From contig NGZR01000006.1 of the NCBI GenBank assembly GCA_002197995.1, positions 1,302,001 through 1,366,000 on the forward strand: a DNA stretch of 64,000 nt, in the 5' to 3' direction. Of the stretch, positions 10,215-21,885 are shown in pieces (position 1 is the first letter of the stretch; each line of letters starts with the position of its first letter). The notes beneath the pieces are model-generated. The model saw only the letters and a list, made by a program, of their open reading frames with translations, made no database searches and had not been told where the DNA came from. Origin of the DNA: Gaeumannomyces sp. JS-464. Lineage: Eukaryota > Ascomycota > Sordariomycetes > Magnaporthales > Magnaporthaceae. Both the position numbers and the translations under genes were made by a program.

Positions 10215-12997
10215 TTACCACGAGAAAGTCATCAGGGCGGGGTTGAGGGCCAGGGGCAGGAGCAGATGAGAAGCGGCGACGGTGGCCATGGGCAGGATGG
10301 CGACAAAGTCTGTGATCTTCCAGTCGTAAGGGACGAACGGGGCGACGGCCAGGATGATCATGCCGGCGATGAAGATGGAGGCGAAGAGCATGGAGAACTT
10401 GAACTTCTTGAGCACCTTGGGCACCTCGATGAAGAAGTTTGAGAACTCGGCCTCCTTGGAGGTGGCGCCCCACGTCATGTCGACCTCGAACATGTGGGCC
10501 AGCAGCGCCTGCGACACGTGCAGCGACAGGCCGCCCAGGAAGATGGCGAGCATGAAGGTCCACTTGAGGTTCTCGAAGAGCGCGTACAGCAGCGACCGCT
10601 CGCCGAGCCGGTACCGCATCACGGCCAGGGCCAGGTTGCCGAGCCCGTTGAAGACGATGATGATGGAGAACCAGACCTGCCACGAGTCGACGTAGTACTT
10701 GTCCAGGTAGCCGTTGTACCAGCCCATCAAAAAGTAGTTGACGGCCGTCATGATCCAGGCGGCGCCGATGGCGTAGTAGGTGCCGATATATGACACGACC
10801 GTGATCTTTGACGTGAAGCGGATGTTGCTGAAGAGGAAGCGGCGGAACAGCGGCGTGAAGGGCCCCTTCCAGAGCCACATGCGGATCGGGTAGAAGAGCA
10901 GCTCGTTGCAGCCGTAGGCGTACTTCTCCCAGCGGGCCAGCTCGTCGTACACGGTCAGCGACACGCCCTCCTTGAAGCCCTCGCCGGCCCAGGCGGCCAG
11001 GCGGATGATGTAGCCGGCGCACTGGAGGCGGAGCGACATGTCAAAGTCCTCGGACACGTGCGACTCGGACCAGAACTTCTCGTAGCCGTCCTCGTCCTCG
11101 TACGACACCTGCTGGATCGCGGACCAGCGCAGGATGGCGTTGTGGCCGACAAAGGGCGCCACGTCGCCGTTGGAGACGGTGTAGCGGATGGCGCTGTAGA
11201 TGAGGTTGGTGAAGAAGGTGATGCCGTTCTCAAAGTACGTGTGCACCACCTGCATGACGCCCGACGAGAACTGCATGATGCCCCGTCCGGGCTGTGCTCC
11301 ATCTCGCTGACGGCGTCGAGCAGGCAGTCGGACGGCACGCGCGTGTCCGAGTCGATGATGAGGATGTAGTCGCCACAGCGGATGTTGCCGTCGGCCCACG
11401 CCCGGCCGTCCTCCTCGAGCGTCTCCTTGAGCGCGCGCTCGTAAGCCTGCGCCTCGTCGTTCTGCGTCCAGTCGTTGCCGCGCTCGATCGCCAGCAGCTT
11501 CTCCTCGACCTTGCACGAGATCATGAGAGCAAAGTTCATGTTGGACGCCTTCTTGAACTTGCCGCGCCGCAGGAACCCGTTGACGTTGTGGCCGGGGCGC
11601 GCCACAGCCCGATGCTGTGGTCGGCGTAGAACTCGATGCGCGCGCGCCGGTCCTCCTCCGAGATGAGCTGGAGGCCGTCGTCGTTGATGAACATGTTGGC
11701 CGACCCGCCCTGGAGCTCGTACGTCGACATGGCCTGCTTGATACTCTTGACGGTCGGCGCGATGACACCGGCCAGACCCTCCTTGTAGACGGGGCACTGG
11801 ACCGTCACGTGCGGGAGGATTGCCGACTGCAGGCGTGGCGACGTGCGGGCCGAGTAGAACTTGGAGTTGATGGTGAGCTGCCGGATGGGGCCGAAGATCT
11901 GGGCCAGGCAACCGACGATGACCTGGGCGAAGAAGAGCGTGAAGAAGATCTGGAGCGGGGCCAGGCCGATGAGCGCCAGGCGCACGTACGTCTGGTCGAC
12001 CGAGCACTCGATGGCCAGCTGCCTCCAGGCGGCGCCGAGCGAGACGGTGACGAGGATGAGCGTGAAGGTGACGAGCCACGTGTTCAGCAGGTGGACCGGC
12101 CGCTTCTCGGGCTTGATCTCGCCGCTCTCCTCGTCGATCTCGTAGTCGTTGACGTCGGCGCCCTTCTTCTCGTCCTCGTCGTCGTCGGCGCCGGCCTTCC
12201 AGACCAGCTCCATGAGCTCCGACTCGATGGCCTTGGCGCGCTGGACCAGGTGCAGCGCGTCGTCGTCCCACGACCAGCAGGCCCTCAGACGCCACGAAGG
12301 CGGCGAACTGGTGTTTCCTGGCCCGCGGGAGGTCGTCGATGGTCGGCAGGATCTGCACGCGCAGGCCGTTCATCAGCGGCACGTCGACCGCGTCGGGCGA
12401 CCACTGCAGGAACGTCTTGATGACACGCGAGTTGACCGTCATGGCACACTGTTGTCGACGGTGGTTAGTATGTGACATACATACGCTACAGGGATAACAT
12501 ATCAAGAGTCGCAAATGCTGCTAACCTGAACGTTGAGCGCCGAGCACGCCGCGGCAAAAGGCGAGTTGCCCAGCTGGGGCGGGCAGGCCATGTACTGGCC
12601 CCTGGTCTTGCGGAGCAGCACGCCCTCGACCTCGCCGCTGCCGTCAGAGACCCAGAGGTGCGAGCACTGCTGCTGGTACAGGTAGTTGACCATGACCTCG
12701 TGCTTGATGTCGTCGAGGAACATGGAGCTGGCGTTGGACCGCACAGACTTGCCCGAGATGGACTGCGGCCGCGAGCTGAAGCGCGTCGACGGCGGCTGCA
12801 GCTCGAGCTCGTTGCTGCTGTTGCGCCCGGAGTGGCCCTTCTCCGACAGGCCGAGCCCGTTGCTGTTGGCAGCCGAGCCGCGGCCTGGGTTGCGGTGCGC
12901 CGGCGGCGGTGCCGCCGGTCCTCTGCTGGCGGCGGCGGAGGGTGTTGGTGCCGCGGCGGCCTGGGGCGTCCGCCTTGAAGTAGCTACCGATACCCAT
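10215..12997 (-). CDS. Cellulose-synthase-like family 2 glycosyltransferase, several frameshifts
   Basis: Predicted polytopic membrane enzyme of about 900 aa that would make a cell-wall or surface polysaccharide from a nucleotide sugar. It starts MGIGSYFKAD at 12997. A 77-bp intron lies at 12449-12525 (GTTAGC..CAACAG, branch ACTAAC). In order: a Ser/Asn-rich N tail, an N-terminal module (MFLDDIKHEVMVNYLYQQQ), two membrane helices, then the GT2 core with NDDG (about 11674-11687), DSD (about 11342-11360) and ED (about 11040-11051). An ELARW motif near 10930 stands where Q-x-x-R-W is usual. Several C-terminal helices follow, ending PALMTFSW. Single-base losses are inferred near 12957-12963, 12267-12271, 11606-11611 and 11281-11285. 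The same conserved protein resumes after each, so they look like assembly errors. Fungal relatives include Tft1-type mixed-linkage glucan synthases; the product made here cannot be told from sequence. Confidence 0.85.
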
Positions 12998-15900
12998 GAT
13001 GGCGGGCGTGGGAGATTGTCGATACTATTAGGTGTTGCGGGACAAGTCTTCCCGTGAGGGCACCCAGGGTACCGTCACAGGGAGGCTGACCTATTTGAGT
13101 CTCGAGTTAGCCTCGCCCTGGCTTTCCGGAAACCGGCGCTCCACTTGTTGGCGGCGGCATGCACTCCGCAGTGCGACCAGTTCCTGCCTACCACCGACGC
13201 CACCAACGAAAGGTGCCGACACGGGGGAGGCAAGCTGCGTGAAGACGCTCGGGCTCGTAAGATGGGAGCGTTACTCGGCGTTCGTCTCACCTTTGACAGG
13301 GTATTCTCCCTTTCCCCGTTCCACCAGGCGTGTTGCAACCCCAAGTTCGTGTTTCCAACAGGCCGTGTTTCCCACCCTTCACGGTGTACAGCCCAACACC
13401 ACAGGCCCGAGGCTTGGCCTTTTCTTTTTCTCCCTCAACGAGTGGCAGGGCGAGCACTAGAGGCTGCTGTGTCCCTCGGCGTGTATGTCGTGGGGGGAGA
13501 GAGCGAACGTGTGGGGTTCCGATTATTATAAACAAAACAGAAAAAAAAGAGCAGCAAACAGACAATGTGGTGGTCGTCAAGTCAAGTTCGTAGCGAACGG
13601 ACGGCCCTCATCGAGTGCCTAGGTATTAACAACAGAGCGGCGACAGCTTGGCGAGGAGGCCCACGAAGCTGCAGGCGGGTATTATTTGTCCCTTCTGTTC
13701 TGGCGAGGCCTTGGACCCCGTCCCGTGCAGTTGACCGTGGGTGTGAGGGGTGTGTGTCTGGCTCAACAAGGCAGTCGGGCCACCGCTGGATGCCGGATGA
13801 TACCAACTTGCAGATAAAACCGAAAACAAAAGAGAGAGAGGTGGGAGGGGGAAAAAAAAGCAGGCGAAAAGCGCAAGAAAAAGAAGCGAGCGTGGTGACA
13901 GCGACAACAGCGCGCGCCGACGGGCCAAGTTCCACATCATCCGCCTACCAGCCCCTGAGCCGAGTTCGGACCCTGTCCTGGAGTGGAGGGGAGGGTGAAG
14001 CGCCCTCGTCGTCGTGTTGGTCTCGTTTTTTTCTCTGCGTTGTGCCCATCCGTGCGTTGGGTCCCGTTCCCGGGCGCTGGTCGGGACAGCGTTGCATCCT
14101 GGGATGATCGAAAGCGAGCGAAGACCGCCCGTTCAGGCTCGACCAGGATTGGTCCACGGGGCGTGTGGCAGGGATAAGGGGTGGGCGGGTGATGGGGTGG
14201 CCCACCCCTGGCGGCAGGCCAGTGTGAGAAAAGAAGAAAAAAAGAAAAATATGGAGTTTTTTTTTGTGATTTCTTTTTCTCATTATTTTTTTCTCCTCTT
14301 CTCCTGCAGGAAATTGTGGAGACACTAATACGAAAGGCCAGCGCAGAAAACTGGGAAGACGCGTAGCCGAGGCGCGACCTGCGGCGCTAACGAAGGGCGG
14401 TCGGCCGAAAAGCGGCCAGGGAAAGAGCAATGATAAGCCACACCAAAAGGCCAAAGCCCAGGAGAAATGCAAAGGTCGCCAGATAGCGCCGTCGCGCGTT
14501 GGAAATAGCCTCCTTGGCGATCAATGGTCGCTGTCTTGGAGCAGCTAGAGCGCAAATTGGGCTGGCTGCGCCACGCGCTCGTGGATTGTTCCTGACTAGC
14601 AGAGCAAGCAAGCAGCAGCACAGATGGTCAGGCACAACCGGCCAGCGCCTGCAGGAGGCACCAGAATAAACGGCGGGGCACAGCGCACGCGGCGGGCCGC
14701 GACAGAGGCCAGCGAGGTCGGAGAAGATGTCGGTCAGCCTGCCCTCGGGGAGTCAGGAATAGCAGCATCAGCAACTTGCCCTGTTCGTCGAACTCGGGCC
14801 ATCTGGTCTCGATTTTTGCGGTGCAATTGCCTTACAACCAGGGTGCCTCGCCTGTCAAGGAGCAGCACACCCCACAGCCTGGTCTGGCCTGCTCTCTGTG
14901 CCCCGATCACAGGGGTGTTTTCGGTCTTCTTGATTTTCTTGGCGCTGCTGCTCACTTTGGTTTTCGCTCGCCGATCCGATACTGATTGACGCCGAGCCGC
15001 CCCAGCCTTCCTGGCCAGTTACCCGGAGCGATAGGCGTTCTTGCGTGGAAGCCAGGTTTTCAGAGCTAAGTCGCCGGGATCCATCGTGGCAGCAGAGGCA
15101 AACCTAATCGAGCTGATCAGGGTCATGATAGGCAGGAAACCCGAGGCGCCGGCTTGGGGAATCGCCTGGCGTGCGGCGAAGGCGACAGCCACACCTCGGG
15201 CTCCCGCAGCGCACCCTGGGCATCAACTAATGATTGCTGCTGCGGCGGCTGCTGCTGCCACTGCCAGGCGTGCTGTCTGCAAACGCACTGCGAGGCAAAC
15301 ATCCCATCATTATCGGCATGGGGTCGTATCTCTCATATTCCAGCGCTGGCTTTTCAGCCCTACGTCTCCCATCTGGGCACCCCCGTCTTGGGTATATTCG
15401 AGCGAGAGGCCGCCTTGGTCACTGGTGGGCTGCTGCAGCCTGGCGACCCCCAAAGGTGGGAAGATCGGATCGGCTCCCGTCCATTCAGACGTGCTCGCCG
15501 CAGCCACACTTGTGTCAGCTGCGTCACTGGCAGCCCTGAGAAGATAGGCAGAGATCGTCGGTGAACGCAGAAAGCCAGCCGCCTGCAATGCGAATATCTT
15601 CAGCCTGTGCCCTTGTGCTCAGCGACCCTCCCATCGCCGTCTTGGTGGTCAAGCTTTGGAGCCCACATGGAGCCCATCGCCAAACAGGCTGGTGGGGGGA
15701 CAATGACGCAGCCGGTGATGGTCCAGAAATAGATCCTTAAAATGAGCAAGATAAAATGCCGCGCGCATGTGTCGAGGATGGTCAGAGCGACTTTCCCTAG
15801 TGCGCGATAATGGGTGCAGGATTTGTCGCCTGCTTTTTTTTTTTCTATTTATTATTTTTCTTTTATAGATTTATCCATTTTTTTCAACCTGGCAATTAAA

Positions 15901-18900
15901 CCCAATTCCTCACCCCAGTCTTGACAGCCGCGGTCCCTGAAAAAGCCCCACTCTGGCAAGGAACCGCCCCACGCAACAGAATTGCATCTCCGCCGTGAAG
16001 TCCAGGTCCCGTCCACTGTTGCCAGGGCGCAACCCACGGCAGAGAATCCAACCAGGGTCCGAGCACCTATAGCAGTCTTCTCTATCGTCCACGGTGCCGG
16101 CTAGAAATTGGTGCTGTACCCGAGCCAAACCCCTCCTAACTGCAGTCAGCAATCTGGCTGTTGGAAGTTTCCTGGACAAGTCGCCGCCTGTTTCGTCCCG
16201 CTGTCTTCCCGGTATCTGGTTGCCACTGAACCGCGCTGCCGGCGGCGTCCAGGGCTGGCGGCTGGGCTGAGCTGCCAGCCTGAGTCAACGTCGGCACAGA
16301 CCACCACTTTCGTCCTGCGAGACATGTGGGGAGCAGGCCGTGCTGGGACCGCCCGTTCCTTGATGCTCTCGCCAAGCTGGTCGCTTCTCGTTTCCAACCC
16401 CGTCGACCGCGGTTCTCTCTGACAAACAGGCACACCGGCCCCGCTTCAATAGTCCAGGTACCTCGAAGCAGGACATGCTGACTGTTGAGGGGGGGGAGGC
16501 CACTCAAACTGCCGTGCTGACCTCAGAAGGAGAGCCAACTTTGCAGCCCACGGAGGGGTTTTCGGTGATGTGTGGCTTGATGATTCGTGGGTGTGATCCA
16601 TAACCTTAACTGATGGGACCTACGGCATCTTACTGGACAGAGGGACAGCAGCGATGTGTCGGAGGAGCCAGCCGCTCGAGACAACATTTTGCTAGCCGCG
16701 CGGGGCCGCAGCGAATCAAGGCAGCAAACACACTTCCAACTCCGCAAAGCAGTCAGCGGCCAATCCGACCCGCCGGAGCACGCGACAGACGACTTTCAAG
16801 ACGTGAATGGCTAGGGCCTTGTTTTTCGCTTTTTGCCCAACGGCTGTGGGCAGCACTGAGACTGGGAGAGCCCGTTTTTCCTCGTGATGCTATTTTTGGT
16901 CTGTGTCCACGTCGCCGCCTCTAAGACGCAGCCATTGCTTGTCTCCATTCCCATCCTCCACCCGTCAGCACGACTGCCGCCGCATTCCCCACGTCGAATC
17001 TCAACACTGATCGTGGGCCAGGCGCTTGGCAAGGACGTGTGCAAGCGAGACGTAAGCCCCGCCTGTCAATGGAAGCCAAATGGACAGAGCAGCTCAATCG
17101 CGGCGCACGCACGAGCAGCAATAAACAGAACGCCTAGAGTGCCGCCGTTCCTCGCCAGAACCACCAGCTGAACCCCCAAATGTGTCAGGACGCAAAGACG
17201 AATTTCCCAAGCTGTTTGAGTGAGGGGTAAGCAGAGATAGCACGCCCAGCAGAGGTGAGGGACAGCGCGCGCGTGCTATTACGTGGACCAAATTACAGGA
17301 CATGCGCTGGTTGAAGCGCTGGTGTCGCGCGCTAGCGGCCAGCCTTTCCCTCTTCTCTCTCGATCCCAACCCCACCTCTCATGTATGTGCTATCGACTCC
17401 CTGCGACGCGGTGCCGCGCAGTCGACCGTGGATGCCTGCCCGCCCGTATCTGTGATGGGACCAAGCGCGAGCAGCACACCAGCCACAAATCGCTAGAGGC
17501 CTTTCAAACCCTGGCCGGGTAGTCCTGATGGGGAAAGGGCCTGCATGTTGAGGCTGGCTGAACACGTTCCATCAACGTCTTTCCCCCTGACGCTTATGCA
17601 TGGAGGAAGGTCCTAGAAGGACGCCACCTCCTAATCCCAACGTCGGCTACTTTTCATTCCGTTTGCACGGGCGGATAAGCTAGCTCGCCACACATGTTCG
17701 GTTGATGCCGAGCCCGACTCGGACAAGGCAAAGATCGGCGCTCCGGGAAACCCGAGGCAGAAGGTGGATAAACGCATTCCGGGATTGCAGCACTGGCCAC
17801 GAGTCGAGACGATCGACGAAGAGAACACCGAATCTAGAGCTGACAACCGACGCGATAATGTCTAGCGCGCCGGTATCTTGATACCATCCGGGAATTTTTG
17901 AAGTGCCGCTACCGCCGGCTTGGAGGGCTGACCGTACCCCCGGCAGTGGGGTTTTGTGATATGAAAAAAGCAGCCTCTGCGCGTTATGTGCTGGGTGCCG
18001 AAATTGCGGTAATCCCCTTAGGTAAGGGAATGCAGTCTTGGAAGTTGTTAGCTCTTGCGGCTATGACGACAACGACTTTGGTAAGCCGCTTTTGCTTCTT
18101 CGCGACCGGTTTGCCAGGAAGGATTTGGTGAACCGAGAGAAGAAAAGAAAAGAAAAAAAAAAAAGGACCCGGAGGAAAACGCCCGGGCCATGATAACCAA
18201 CATACGAGAACGGCAATCCAGCCGAACCAGAGGTTGAGCTGCCCCGTCGACACGAACACACACACACACAGACCAAGATCCGCGTTCCCGGGGTGGTGTG
18301 TTATCAGCAAAATGGAGCCTTTGCAGGGCAGGCACACGCAAAAATACCCACGGGTCCAGTCTTTTTTTCCTCTTTTTTCTTCAGCATCAACTCCTCGCTG
18401 GCGATCTAGTGGCCCGGCCAGACCATCAACATCCTGGGAATGAAGCGGGTCTAGAGAAGAAAAAAAATCTCTTTCCCGTCGATGCGGGACCCCGGCTCGG
18501 GTAGGAACATGGGCACCCATGGACTGAAGATTGACGGAAATAGCGATGCTTGCTAGCTAGTGCAGGACTCGAACTATTGCACAACCAGACGTGCTGGTTA
18601 GAACAAGGGCCGGAAGCCAATAGAGAAAAGCACTTTCTCTACATATTATTGCCAACACGCACATTACACAACGCACAGCCCTCAAGCTCGCCGCTCTCCC
18701 CCCGCATGCCCCTGAAGTCACAAATCGCCACGTCCTCGCAAAAAAAAAAAAAAAAAAAGTTTCCCGTATTCCCACCGTGTAACCCGGCACATGTGTGCCG
18801 CACAACGCACAAGCCTCCAATATCAGGGGACCGCCCAAGAGCACCTAATGAGGCCCCCCCGTTTTGGGGTTCTTCCCGAAAGAGACAAGAAAGAGGCGAT

Positions 18901-20358
18901 AATGCTGGACCGACCCCCACTCATCCCGCCGCCCAGCGTAGCATTGTCAAATGCCCACCCTGTACACGTGGTGAGCGCTGTTGGGGCTTCCGTTGGCCCC
19001 CCGGGCTGCTCAGGGAAACACATATTTGCCAGGTGCGCCCCTGCGGTGGGATGGAATCACAGTGATGCAAAACAACTCCCAAGCCACCGCTCGGCCCCCG
19101 TTTTTGTGACTTCTGTTATTCCTTTTTTTTTTCTTTGTTTTTCCCTTCCTTTTCTTGAACGAAGGAGAAAAATAAAGGAAGATTACCGTTTAATGCCCGC
19201 AAATAACATGAAAGAACGGGTGGGGGCAGGACGTGAAGGTCCGCGCACCCGGTCCTCTTGACGAGGGAACCTTACTATCTCGTGTTTTTTTCTTTCGTCC
19301 TCGGACGCCCGTATTTTTGTTTATTGGTCCTCCATCCGACGTTCACGCCGTTCCGTAAATGAGGGGCCCTCCCAAGCTCGTCATCAGCGGGAGGGAACCA
19401 GGGTAAACCTGAAATCCTTCCCCCTTGCCGCCCTTTCCGGTCGGCTGTTGGTTGTTGGTTGTTGGTTGTTCGCCTCGCCCGTGCCTGTTTGACGACGATT
19501 TTGAGTTTTGCGGCTCCGTTGAGTCAGGTGGGGGAACCGGCGGAGCGAACGAAGGGACGAGGAGGAAAAAAAGAACAATTCTATTGTTTGTAGAGACACG
19601 CATGTGGGCGGCGGCGGCCATGATACCATACCCACTGGGCACTGGAATTGCGGGCCATCCTCCCAACGCATGTCTCAGTTAGGGCTGCACGTCTGGCTCG
19701 CAATGATGGTTTTCGAAAAAAGAAGCAGTAATAATGCCATGCGAAACCCGGGAGAAAACGCCTCCGACCACCATTCGTTGTCGTCGATCAAAATGTTCGC
19801 ACGTGTAATCGGTTGGCGGACGCCATGCCCGCCATCACACAACGGTCACGGGAATACCGTCAGGGCCGATTAGACGACCTCGACGATACTGTAGAAGAGT
19901 ATTAAGATTTTGGTCATTGTAAATAAGACTCTCTAGGGTACATATATGCCTTGCCACTTGAGAAAAAAAGAACAGATCCTGGAAAACGAGTAGACCATCA
20001 AAACAAGAGAAAATGAAGCAGGGTACCTGATGAAAGCGAGTAAAGGAATCGGAGCACTTCGAAACCTTCTGCGAAACCAAAAGCATCACCTGTCCGTGAA
20101 AAGGCGTCATCGAATCCCTCCGCTTCTATAACCTCCAAACATACCTGCCATTGTGTATCCAAAACACCTGGCCACTTGCTGCGTGAAGCACGAACGACAA
20201 GGAAAAAAGAAATAAATGATAAATGCCCAAGCAGATCCATAGGAAAGCCGACGACACCGGTCTATCTGTGGGCTGTGGTATATCATCCCCCTCGTGGGAT
20301 GAGGGGTAGGCATCCTGGGGTAATATCCAAACGCAAGGAAAGGGACAAGCAGGACCGC
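12998..20358. other. 7.4-kb gene-poor region
   Basis: No gene recognised in this long gap between the glycosyltransferase promoter and the 3' end of the GH16 gene. It contains pyrimidine/purine tracts (14257-14305, 15836-15860), a short (AC)n run (18256-18270), an A18-type tract near 18740, and a 7-bp tandem repeat of TTGGTTG type at about 19445-19470. The open frames present are short, overlapping and compositionally biased. Long untranslated leaders or non-coding RNAs cannot be excluded. Confidence 0.45.
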
Positions 20359-21885
20359 TTAAAGCTCCTCGTTGCCGTCGTCCTGCTGCCAGATCTGCAC
20401 CCTGCTGATCTCCATCTGGGGCTGCTTCCAGGTGGGGTACCAGACGTCGCGCTTCTCCCAAAAGTCCTTCTTGGCATTGGGGGACGAGTTGAGCCAGGGC
20501 TTGTTGCTCTTGCCGTCCTCGAACCAGTTGTTGGTTCCGCCGACGGCGAGGTTGAGGATCAGGAAGAAGCGCTGGTCGAACGGAGGGTTGTTGCGCGGCA
20601 CCTGGTTGTAGGGGTTGTCCAGGCGCGTGCCGTCGGCCGCGAACTCGGGGAAGTTGCCGCGCTTGTACAGGGGCGTGTCGAAGTTGACGTACATGGTCTG
20701 CAGCAGGCGCGAGTTGACGTACGTGAACAGGTAGTTCTGGGACCACTCGAGGCCGAACGTGTTGAACCCTGACGAGTACGTCGACTTGAGCGCCTGCCGC
20801 TTATTGTTGGTCTTCCACCAGGCGTCGGTGGCCGCGTTGAGGCCCCAGTGCAGCGCCGAGGACACGATGTTGTTGCCGCCCTGGGCGTACAGGTAGTCGT
20901 TGCCGCGCGACTCAATGATGTCGATCTCGCCCGAGCGCGGCCAGGCGCCGTACGTCTCGTTGACGGGCAGCATCCAGATGGCGGGCCAGAGCCAGTCGCC
21001 CTGGGGCAGTTTGGCCGTCACCTCGACACGGCCGTACTTGATCGAGACGCTGTCCTTGGTGTTGATGCGGCCAGACTTGGTGGGCGGAACGATGGTTGCG
21101 TTGCCAGTGGTCGTGTTGGTCACAGCGACGCAGTCCTTGAACAGCGTCGACGTGCAGGTGCCGTCGGCAGTAAGGTCGATCTTGCTGTCCTGTGCGATCA
21201 GACGCTCGTCCTGCAGCGTCGCCTTGATCTTGAGCACACCACCCTCAACATAGACGTTCTCGTCCCCACCAGTAGTCTGCTGGAATTCGCCATTTCTTTA
21301 ACCAAGTCATATTAGCGTCAAGGAGACTGAGCAATAGCCGCTGTAGGAAGGTGTTCTGCAAGCCACATACCCGAAGCCGCCGACGGTGACCTCCTTCTTC
21401 CAGATTTCGCTCCGCAGGCCCTGGGAGAAGTTCTCGTCAAGGACCAGCTTGTACTTGTGGTGAACCACACTCCTCATGCCGTCCCAGACCAGGAAGCCCG
21501 AGATACCCAGGCCGACGAGGATGCCGAGGATGGGCAGAATCGTGACCCACTTCTCCTTGGGGTCTGACTTGGCCAGCCACGGCTTCTCGACCTCGCCTTT
21601 GCGCACCCTCCTGCTCTGGAAGTAGCGCTGCGCGCGCTCGTCGAACCGGTTGAGCCCGCTGGTCGAGCCGACGCTGGACTCGGGCCGCGAGCCCGAGGGG
21701 GTGCCGAAGGGGTTGGTGCTGGCGCCGACGCCGGGAGGGCCGGCCCTGTGCGAGGCCTGAGACTCGTGGCCGTCGCCAAACGGGTTCCGGTCGTCGGGCG
21801 TCGTCGGTCGGTGCGTGGGCGTGCCCTGTGCCGTCGACGCCGCCGACGGCTGGCCGGCCACCGGACGGCCGTAGTACTGGTCCAT
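20359..21885 (-). CDS. Type II membrane GH16 glucanase-like protein
   Basis: About 483 aa, intact. Exon 1 is 21885-21371, a 75-bp intron (GTATGT..TTAAAG, 21296-21370) follows, and exon 2 is 21295-20359; joining restores GFGNGEF. Layout: a disordered Ser/Thr/Pro-rich cytosolic tail (residues 1-110), one hydrophobic segment (about 114-134, ILPILGILVGLGISGFLV), then a lumenal or extracellular GH16 domain. The catalytic signature GEIDIIESRG (20902-20931) has both acidic residues of the E-x-D-x-x-E motif. W-rich sugar-binding segments (WLWPAIWMLP, ALHWGLN) and a C-terminal GGTNNWFEDG loop are present. Family members hydrolyse or remodel beta-1,3 or mixed beta-glucans, or bind them. The single N-terminal anchor without signal peptide suggests a secretory-pathway or plasma-membrane cell-wall role. 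An upstream ATG (21981) is in frame, but the second fits the domain start better. Confidence 0.92.

Noticed and set aside
18548..18615. tRNA-like stretch with GTTCGAGTCC on the minus strand
   Set aside because: The T stem does not pair and no anticodon or acceptor stem can be drawn.
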